Positions 55,301 to 64,000 of a stretch of 64,000 nucleotides of DNA are shown here, in pieces. How positions within the stretch are numbered: the first letter of the stretch is position 1; each line of letters begins with the position of its first letter. The DNA is from Terebella lapidaria. Taxonomy: Eukaryota; Annelida; Polychaeta; Terebellida; Terebellidae. A program made the position numbers and the translations under genes. The DNA lies in contig OX424560.1 of assembly GCA_949152475.1 (NCBI GenBank), forward strand, positions 25,855,106 to 25,919,105. Direction: 5' to 3'. The notes beneath the pieces were generated by a model that had not been told where the DNA came from, did no database searches, and was given only the letters and a program-made list of their open reading frames with translations.

Positions 55301-57900
55301 CCTGCATGGGCCTTGTCAGGGGAAAAGCTTCGTTCTCCGCACGTCACTGCTCCATCATTGTTGACCGACGACGATTCAAGCAACAGGCAACATGTGGAAA
55401 TGTTGATCAACCCGAAATCTAATCAAGTATTTGGTTCTCATTGCTATTTCGTCATTGAATGAGATTTTTGCCCCTCAATCTTCTTCTTTTTTCCACTCCT
55501 TTATTTCTCCTTTGGAGCGTGCCTTTAGCCCATTTGTTTCCTCTCGATATTTCCCTTGCTGAAAATAAAATTTCTCTATTTTTTTTCATGTTCCAAGGGA
55601 AGTTGACTTTCTCTAATGAGTTGACTCATCTCATTCTAATTTTAGAACAAACTACTCGGCGAGGTGGAAGTCTTAGCGAATAAAGGCTTGTTATTTTGTG
55701 ATTTGAGTGGGAAACTTTATGTTATTAGCAGTTTCTTAGCATCCCAACAGTTACCCTACCGTGCAAAATTTGTTCCAAGTGATATTATAAGTCTTATATC
55801 ACCGCAATATTCATATCATTTTACTCATATTGCACCACGAATGATATAGAAATAAATGTACGACTGAGATGTCAAATAATTTATATTATATATATTTCAA
55901 AATAATTTATTCTATATAAACTATTATAAACTATTTCCAATATTGCATGCTCAAGTACAAAGATTCGGCACTGTTTCAGCAAACGCGAGACTGATAACAG
56001 GATGGAAAGGTTTTCTGGTCGTAATTCAGTCCAGTTGGCTTCACAAGTACCCACGCGTGGCCCCGATAAACAAAGTGGCATAATCTGGAAGCATTTTCTC
56101 TGTTTAGCTGCAGGCATCCTGTGCTGTTTTTGTCGTGCATCAGTGAAAAGTTGTAAGGACGGTATTTTCCCCCACGTTTTATTGACATGGGCAGGACCAA
56201 TGACGAACGGGCGCTCGTGCATCCTGTGAAGGGGGGGGGGGGGGGGAGGAGGCTGGGGCAAAAGGGGAGGGGGTGAAGTTGTCACGGATATGGAGATGTT
56301 GTCACAACCGGACGAGGATGCCATAAAAGTCGTTGCTAGGGGGGATGCGCGAGGCCGTGAATGGAGGATGACATCGTAGCGCCCGTTGCCACACACGGCG
56401 AGTGAATGGGGGGTGATGGCTGGGAAAATGGGATGAAATTCAATTACATTGCTTTCCCCTTGTTTTTCCCAGAGATGCATACTCCATGTAAAAATGCAAG
56501 TGAGCCCTGGATATTAAAACTTCTGCATTGCATTGGACACTCACTAAGAAAAAAAGTAGGAGAAAATGCTTCAATTGGAGGGATGAATCTCCAGCAGGGC
56601 AGAAAATTTCCCTCATCTATCCAATTACGATGCTTCTATTTTTAATTAGCAGCATCCACGTGATTCCTAGGGTCGTTATGAATGGGTAAAAATGCGGGAA
56701 TTGTTCGGTCCGTCCAGAGCTGCGTAGTAATTCATGAGACATTGAGATTGCTGTTTATCCTTTCATTCATTCATTTCAATCATTCCAATGACATGAGCGT
56801 GAGTCAATTGCTGTGTGATTACCATGCTAATTTATGATCCCAATCCGAATAAAACTAATGATATATTTCAGCTTATCATTATAAATGTATAGGGTAATGG
56901 CTCATTGGTATGATTTGTACCCATGAATTAAATCCAGTTATTCTTAAGAAAACAAGATTGCAGGAGCTACCCTGCAATAAAATGCAATCACGGATGCATC
57001 TTACGTGCAGCGAGCGACAGAAATAGACATGAAACAGTCGCAGATCCACAATAACAACTACCAAGATAATTATGATGACGCTTAATTGATGACGCACATT
57101 GTTCTCCTGTTACTGCAAGACGAATTCTTGAGCTTGTAATACTTGCAGTGTTCCATATTTTGAAGAAGTGCTGTGGATAATTACATATTGTGGATAGTTG
57201 CATACTAACACAACCAGTAGGGACCCTGTTACTATTTATTTCACACGTAGTTATCACGAGTGTATTTTTCATTAACGGGTATATATAATGGTTTCATTAT
57301 CCAAGAATAAAGTATTACATATCACTGTGATCGGGACCCTTTTTTGAACCCGGGTCAATTTTGTTCGATGTCCTGGAACTGAAACGGGTCCATTCTGGAG
57401 CTGAATGATGAAGACTTTGAGCCCGAGTATTTTGTTCTGCTTGTTCTTCTATATTAAATAAGGATTAAAGAGGTGTGAGACGAAATAAATGGTACGTTTG
57501 CAGTGGACGAACGGTGATATTAAGGGACAGTGTACAAGTTGCTTGGGTTATGTTTCGATTGTTGAGTGTTTAGTTTTATTTTGAGCTGACCACTGTTGGT
57601 TCGCTTGACAACTTCATTGGTTTCTCGATATCGTTTGCAAAGGGAATCAAAACATTGAAAAATTCATCATTCAGCAGATTGCAACGATATTGTGACTTCT
57701 TTATTCTGACTTCCCTGTACAATTGATGGCCTTCAGCATAGACCCTTTTCAGTCTACGGGTACCATACAAAATTCACACGGTTCAGAAAAGGTTTCCGAT
57801 CACACTGATATGAGATATTATTTTTGATTACCGAAACCAGTATATGCTCGACTATAAGCAATATGGGTTTCGCCTGTCGAAATGTACAATAGCAGAGCAG
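55300..57900. other. Intergenic, no gene supported
   Basis: AT-rich with short overlapping frames. A minus frame at 57,576-57,770 (64 codons, with RIKKSQYRCNLLNDEFFNV) has a protein-like look but no domain I know. No array block from either flank occurs here. Confidence 0.5.
56228..56247. repeat. Poly-G run
   Basis: About 20 G followed by GGAGGAGG and AAAAGGGGAGGGGG, a purine-rich stretch that could form a G-quadruplex on the plus strand. Confidence 0.75.
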
Positions 57901-58027
57901 ACCTACGGTTCAATGTAAGTATCAATTTGTTACCACCAATACAGCCAAATTTTGATGATTCCAATAACAAACGTAAAACACATTGCGTCATCAGGGGCAG
58001 ACAGTGTGGTTAATGAAGTTGTCTACT

Positions 58028-58233
58028 GTACACCTGATGGAATTAGAATACAATCTTTCACACGGACGCCGATATTCGGCTCAGCACACACCATTTTCAA
58101 TCTCATTTCAACACCCCCTACCTGGATTCTGACAAATGTATCATCAATTTCTGAATAAATACTAACTGCCAGCTGATTAGTTAGGTATGCTTCATGTGGA
58201 GGGATTTGGCCGGATCCCTGGGCAACACGTGTC
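58028..58233 (-). CDS. Possible single exon of an unidentified protein (ZP-C-like?)
   Basis: A minus-strand frame reads GSGQIPPHEAYLTNQLAVSI, then YSEIDDTFVRIQVGGVEMRL and KMVCAEPNIGVRVKDCILIP. It is bounded by an acceptor-like GTTGCCCAG near 58,234 and a donor-like CATCAG|GTGTAC near 58,028. Codon use looks more protein-like than its neighbours, and the alternation of hydrophobic residues suggests beta strands. Two cysteines with '...VRVKDC...PS' faintly recall the C-terminal half of zona pellucida domains. There is no neighbouring exon I can join to it, so it may be an isolated relic or chance. Confidence 0.25.
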
Positions 58234-61200
58234 ATAATAAAGCTCCTTTTTTTCATTCATGAAGCAATCCGGAATGTGAAAGACAACCGGCCTCCCGCAA
58301 AACACAATGGCCTAACCAGTGGCCGCTGCTGTTATTGTTCACTTTTTTCGAGATGAAATTTAATATTTTTTGCATGTTGCAATCTCAAAAATGGCTGCCT
58401 TTTGTCTGACATCTGGGTATCATGCACTACTCAGGCGAAAAAAGCAGTCACAAAGCTGAAAATGATAGGAGACGTAGAAAAAAAAAACACTTCCAGGGCC
58501 CGTTTGTGGATTACTCGATTTTTTATTCATGAACGATTTTATTCTTCCCCTCCCCACTTCCCCCTCATATTGCGCTTTTTGCTCCCAGAAAAAAAATCCG
58601 ATTTCTAATTGAAACAAGTAGCTCCCAGCATAAATGGTTATCTCTCTTGGAGGCGATAGGTGAAATCATCTTTGTATCACTATTTTCACTGCCGAAGAAT
58701 TTTACCAATGCAATTCATTTTCAAAAACTTTTGGACATGTTAGAAACAAAATGTAATTGACTGTGTACTTTTGCAGACATCAGCATGGGCTGGAGAGTGG
58801 ATGATTATTTCAATTACGCTTTTGTGTCTGCTTTGTGCCATATTGTCTCAAGTATAAGGCAACGATGCTATCCAAGTGATGTGGCGTACATCCTTTCCGG
58901 GAAAGATCATTGAATCATTACTGACGTGCGGAGTAGTACTATGCCAGGTCCAAGAGGACTATTTTCCACCGTGAAGAATATATAAAAAGAGCAGAATTTC
59001 GCCAGTCTGTGCCTGGGAAAGCTACAATGAAACAATCTGAGGTATACGAGGAAAAAGCCATATTTCACAGAAGTTTTGAGCACTTACTGATAATACAATA
59101 AATACATTTGATGCAAGACTGATGGCAACTGCTCTTCTGATCTACGTTCAGAGTACGATTCCACTAACAAGAAGAATCGTAATTTCTCCTTTGCGTTTCA
59201 ACGACCATACTAAACTGAAAGAAATGCTGAGAGTTAAAAGACTTCGTTATAGTATTATGCAAGATCCACATTTTAATTTGGGAAGTTGCCACAAATATAT
59301 TTGATCAACTCAAACTACTTAGGTATCTACCTTGATTTCCATCTCATACCTTACGATGATAGTCTCGAATGACTTGCCAATGTTTTACTAAATAATGCTA
59401 ACGTACTATGTTATATTTGACACCATGAACCAGACGTGGGTATCGTTCTTGTATATGAATTTATTCAAGCAGTATTCGGTTTCTACAATGACTCCAATTA
59501 CTGGAAGCAAAACTCCAGATGTGATCAGCTTTCATGGACAAGACTAGTTACTCTATAACGAAGCCACTCAAGTTAGGTACGTCAAAAAATACAAATATTT
59601 TATTGAAAACACACGTGCACACTACATTTTTGAGTTTCCAAGAAATGTTCATTTACAACCACGATAACTTTTCATTGTTTTATCATGCAAAGAGTAAACT
59701 TCTTCATCGCTACTGAGCTAATTCAAAGCGTCCAATGAATGATGCATTTGTATTCTGTCGCGTTTTTGCAAACAAACGGGACCTTGATTTCATTGGAAAC
59801 AAACAATAATCGAACGATGCTACTGGTTGTGTCTAATACCATAGCACGAAACCAGGATGCTGGTCACTGGTTCTCCTTCTACAGCACGAATCGTCGATGT
59901 TGAAGTGGAGGCCAGTATTACTGGTGCCAGTTGATTGATATCTTTAAAAAGGGAAACGGCCAATCCTCGTCAAAAAGTCTTCATTGATTCTGTCTGATGC
60001 TATAATTATTAAAATCTTGAGGAACCGGAAACATTTACCATCTTGTTCATAATTTGTTGAATATGAACTAGAGGAATTCTTAGTATCTGGATGATTTGTC
60101 AACCGGACTGAATTTTTTTGTGACTGAACCCCATCTCCCCACCCCTATAAGAGTCCGGATGTAAATACCATTTATAATATCTAACTTTCTCAAAATGCAA
60201 CTGATGTTCTTGTTTTGAACTATGAGATTGCTTGGTTGACAGCTTACCTGTGGATACACTGGAATGTATAACAGATGTGTGAGTACTCCAATTGAATGCA
60301 TATAAAAATTTTCATTTGAAATCAACATATTAGAAAAGGTTCTAACAAAAGTTCACACTGAAATAATAAATGCAGATACTCTTTCGGGAAGAATTAATAA
60401 ACAATTACTACATTGGAAATAATAAATGTGTCATGCATTATATTTGCACTACTTTCACACCACAATTCATTCATATTCACTGAACGCCATTGTTGGTGAC
60501 ATTTCCTAACCTCCTCCGTGAGGCCGTTGCAATAATTCACTCCTATCAGATCCAATTTACTTCAAAATGCCCAGTGCCCATCCACTCATGCAGCTAATGG
60601 CCAATTGTTCTAACTGTTGAGTTGTACCATTATGCCACATTAGTTAGGACCTCTTACAATTTCTAGCTTTCACCCTACTTCTGTGCTACAACAATAAACC
60701 AGATGGTACAAGGCATCTACCATACGTTTCGATGACACCATAAGTTACGAAGGTCACAGTAACCAACCTTAACTTCTCTCTGTACGTCAGCATTTCATAG
60801 CACTGGAAATATTCCTTCCATTGTACGTTATGATTCTCTTGCTGGCCCATAGCAGTGGGTATGTGCCAGATAAAATGGAACAATTTGGGCATCTATTGTC
60901 TCCATGTAAATAAAAGGATGTTGTAATCCATGTATTGGATAGTTGTGTATTGTATACCACTGTTTAGTTTAGTCTAAGAATTCATGGATTAAGTCAATGG
61001 GACCTTTTTTGATGCTGAAAAGTATTTCGGTGGCAACTCCTTTTCATGTGTGCATAATAAGAGTTTGCTACAATGCCTGCTGTAGATATGACAGATTGCG
61101 TCCAAGAAGACAACACAAAAAGCCAGTGACTGGATGCTCAATTTAGATATCATGTGGTACATGATCAGGTAATTTTTCACCCATAGGTTACTTCATAGCG

Positions 61201-63015
61201 AAGCCACCCCACATCGAAAAACAGTAACATGCCCAGCTCTGGGTGAAAGAATCAGTCACAAAGCTGGAAATGGTAGGATCAGTCACAGATTAAAAAAAAA
61301 ACGCTCTAGGGCATCATTGTGGAATAATCTTCATGAATTATTTTATTTTCTCCCCCTCATGTTATGCCTGTTGCTTCCAGAACAATTGAGCCAACGAACT
61401 CACAGCGTAAATGGTTATCGCGCTTGGAGCAATGAGTGAAATCATTTTTTGTCCCACTATTTTCACTACCAACGAATATTCCCACTGCAATTTATTTTCT
61501 AGCTCTTTGCTGGGCACATTAGGTGCAGAATATTTTCTAATACTCAAGAGTGATAATGTTTAATGCTTTCCCCTCGGACACAAAGTTTCTCTCCCCATTT
61601 GAAAACCAATCACATGCTACAGGACCATGGTACATTGTTTATGGGCACTGGTCATCAATGTTAAACATACAAGTCAGTATCCCAAAAAATCTATGTCTGC
61701 AGTGGATTATTTAAGTAACACTGAGAAAAATCTAATACAGCCAGACATTATTTTTTGTTTCGTGAGATATCGAGTACTGCCATGTGAAAGGTTTTTTCAC
61801 CTTACAAGAAATAATTCTGAAATGACTGTGTATATTTTCTGACATTTTTCCATGGGCCAGAAATTGTATGAAGACATTGAAAATAGTGCTATTGTGCCTG
61901 TTTTGCGCCATAATATCTCCAGTACATGTATGAACAAACGGTACAATCCCAGTGATGTGGGCTATATTATATCATGAAAGGACATAATATAACCACTGAC
62001 GTACGATGTAGTACTACCTCAGGTCCCAGCAGAGTATCTTTCACAGCGATAAATGTATGAAAAGAGCAAACGTTTGTTGGTGCCTGGAAAAGCTACGATG
62101 AGACACTGGTTATGAGAGGAAAAGGTCACGGTTCACAGAAATCTTGATTAATTACTGATGATGCAAAGAATACATGTTCTGGTTTTCATCTGTAGACTGG
62201 GGGCAACTGTGCTTCTGATCCATGTTCAGAGTGAGATTATGATAATAAGAAGAATTGTACTTTCTCCTCTATTTCTAGCCACCATTAAACTGAAAATATG
62301 CAGGCGTTGAAAAAAAATTTTTCATTGTAGTATATGCTAGATCAATCTTTTGCACATTGCCACAGAGGTGTTTGATCAACTCAAAATACTGAAATGTTTA
62401 CCTTGATCTTCATTTCACAATCTAAACTTATATCCTCGATTGGCTTGCCAATGTGTTATCAAATAATGCTAATTTATTTTGATATACTTGATACAATGAA
62501 CCATACGTGATGTCTTATGTGTCTATGGAAGTATTCAAGCAGTATTCAGTTTCGACAATGGCTTTATTTACTGAAAGAAAAATCCAGATCTGCTAATATT
62601 TCAGCCCCACTTTATTCATAGCGAAGCTACTCCAAGTTGAGGACGTCAAAAAATACCAATACAATCCATAATACAATTTATTGAATTTCCAGGAAATGCT
62701 CACTTATGGCAATGATTGTATTCCATTGTTCTTATCACGCAAAAAGAATTTTTTTCCTTGCTGCTGAGGTCATTCAAAGCGTCCAGTAAATCATACATTA
62801 TTTTTTTCGTGGTGATTCTCCAAACAAACAGGTCTGTTATTTCGTTCCAAACAAACATCATTCAAACAAGCATTTGCTTGTCTGCAATGCCACATCACAA
62901 ATCAATGATGCTTGTCTCTAGATCTCCTACAGCTCGAATATCACTGGTGCCAGTTGAGAGATGACATGGAGAGGGACACAGCCAATCCTTACCAACAGGT
63001 CTCCATTTATTATAT

Positions 63016-63112
63016 CCCCTGCTAAAATTATCAAAACTTGATGAATATATCCGCTGCGAAAATTATTATAACCTCGATGAATAAATCCGCTGCTGAAATT
63101 ATCAAAACCTCG
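63016..63112 (+). repeat. 36-bp minisatellite, three units
   Basis: Units start at 63,016, 63,051 and 63,087, each like CCGCTGCTGAAATTATCAAA then ACCTCGATGAATAAAT. The other tandem copy of the region has a single, diverged version near 59,995-60,030, so the triplication happened after the larger duplication. Confidence 0.8.
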
Positions 63113-63221
63113 TTGTTGATTATAACACTGAGGAATTCTTAGTCCCTGGATGAAATATGAAATGTCGGCAGGAATGGGATGGGCAAAAGTCTTGTGTGAC
63201 TGACAGATGTATGATAAATTG

Positions 63222-63233
63222 GAGGGGGGGGGG
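63222..63233. repeat. Poly-G run
   Basis: GGAGGGGGGGGGGAC inside the second array, length uncertain. Confidence 0.7.
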
Positions 63234-64000
63234 ACTGCTGCATCACTCAGTTAAGAGTCTGGGAGTAAATGGTATTCATGATATCTCAATATACAATCAA
63301 TGTTCTTGTTTTGAACGAGTTTATTGATTTGACAGCATAACTGTGGGTTTACTAGAATGTCTGGCAGATGCGTGAGTATTCCAATTGAATGCAAACTATA
63401 TGTTTCAATTGAAATCAACATACTAGCAACGGTTTCAACAAAGATAAACACTGACTTAATAGATTCGGATACTCTTGTCGGAATAAAAAAAGAAATAAGA
63501 ACTACATGCTGAATTACCAAATGTATCATGCATTTTATTCCTAACACATTTGCAATACATTTCATTCATGTTCTGTGTTTTTTTTTTCTTTCCAGCGCCC
63601 ATCCATTCATGCACTGTTGTACTAGCCACATCTGTGAAGACCTCTGACCATTTCTAGCCTTCTCCAAACTTCTGTGATACAGCAATACACTTCGTGACAC
63701 AAAGCCCCCACAATACGTTTTGATGACACCCATAAAATTCCGAGGCAGCAGCGAATTAACTCAACTTCTCTTTGCAAATACGCACGTAATAACGCTCGAT
63801 ATATTGCTTCTGTTGTAGCATTTATCGTCCCCGCGTGGTCAAGAGCAGTGGCTATATGCAAGAAGGAAAGGAATAATTTGAGCCTCTATTGTTCTTATCA
63901 TGCAAAAAAAACCTTACTGCTGAGGTCATTCAAAGCGTCCAGTAAATGATGCATTAGTTTTTTGCTCTCCAACAAATTATTTCAACCCCTCTTGTTGTAG

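Larger units (their letters stand above)
58390..64000. repeat. Second tandem duplication, about 2.8-3.0 kb units
   Basis: Words from 58,440-61,190 return in order from about 61,240 to the window end. An AAGCTGAAAATGATAGGA-like block occurs at 58,457 and 61,263, GCATAAATGGTTATC-like at 58,629 and 61,408, ATTCAAAGCGTCCA at 59,720 and 62,772 (and again at 63,928), and CATAGCAGTGG-like at 60,845 and 63,843. By eye divergence is about 20-25%. Frame 59,122-59,304 (60 codons) is not kept in the second copy near 62,200. Sequence is AT-rich and shows no block in common with the first array. The right end is cut by the window. Confidence 0.75.

Noticed and set aside
55881-56480. 199-codon minus-strand frame
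   Set aside because: Runs through the poly-G tract as polyproline and has no conserved motif; likely chance.
57576-57770. 64-codon minus frame with RIKKSQYRCNLLNDEFFNV as a gene or exon
   Set aside because: Protein-like look but no recognisable domain and no convincing splice partners.
1-64000. CRISPR arrays, bacterial operons, riboswitches, tRNA or rRNA genes
   Set aside because: No regularly spaced short repeats, and no cloverleaf or rRNA core seen by eye; the sequence is eukaryotic. A tRNA scan would be needed to exclude degenerate tRNA-derived SINEs.

Overview
This is AT-rich animal nuclear DNA. It holds one well-supported multi-exon host gene with GT-AG introns, one full-length Ty3/gypsy LTR retrotransposon, and large blocks of old non-coding duplications. 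The SUEL-lectin/CUB/sushi receptor gene and recurrent words such as ACATGTA and AGGCCTA fit a marine invertebrate. I cannot place it to phylum from sequence alone, and no bacterial or organellar gene was seen.

Positions 1-35,030 are a diverged tandem array. About three 'type A' units (1-5,158; 5,159-6,140 continued at 18,619-22,780; 22,800-26,600) are followed by two 'type B' units (26,600-30,690 and 30,690-35,030). Each type B unit carries two sub-units. Cassettes of about 130 bp recur through the array, and there is no convincing protein-coding frame. Unit 2 is split by a nested insertion at 6,141-18,618. The outer layer is a DNA transposon with 39-bp terminal inverted repeats (CAC...GTG) and a 5-bp TAAAT duplication. 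Inside it sits a young gypsy element (7,947-18,345, minus strand, 789-bp LTRs with one mismatch, 4-bp GTTA duplication, gag and pol both open).

Positions 35,030-37,860 are a patchwork of small mobile-element fragments: a hAT-like end, G-rich pieces and a candidate short LTR-like fossil. Positions 37,860-40,709 are AT-rich and probably form the 3' UTR and downstream flank of the receptor gene.

Positions 40,710-52,797, minus strand, hold an eight-coding-exon gene for a predicted 439-residue type I membrane protein: signal peptide, SUEL galactose-binding lectin domain, CUB domain, sushi/CCP domain, short stalk, one membrane helix and an 89-residue tail. All seven splice junctions keep phase, and each extracellular module is bounded by phase-1 introns. 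Intron 1 is about 8.5 kb and includes a GC-richer block (about 45.1-46.4 kb) with an RFX-type X-box, a candidate enhancer. A GC-rich block at 53.4-55.3 kb is a candidate promoter region.

Positions 55.3-58.4 kb are mostly featureless, with one possible exon at 58,028-58,233 (minus). Positions 58.4-64.0 kb are a second, unrelated AT-rich tandem duplication with units of about 2.8-3 kb and a 36-bp minisatellite. The mobile elements and arrays flank the host gene but show no functional link to it.
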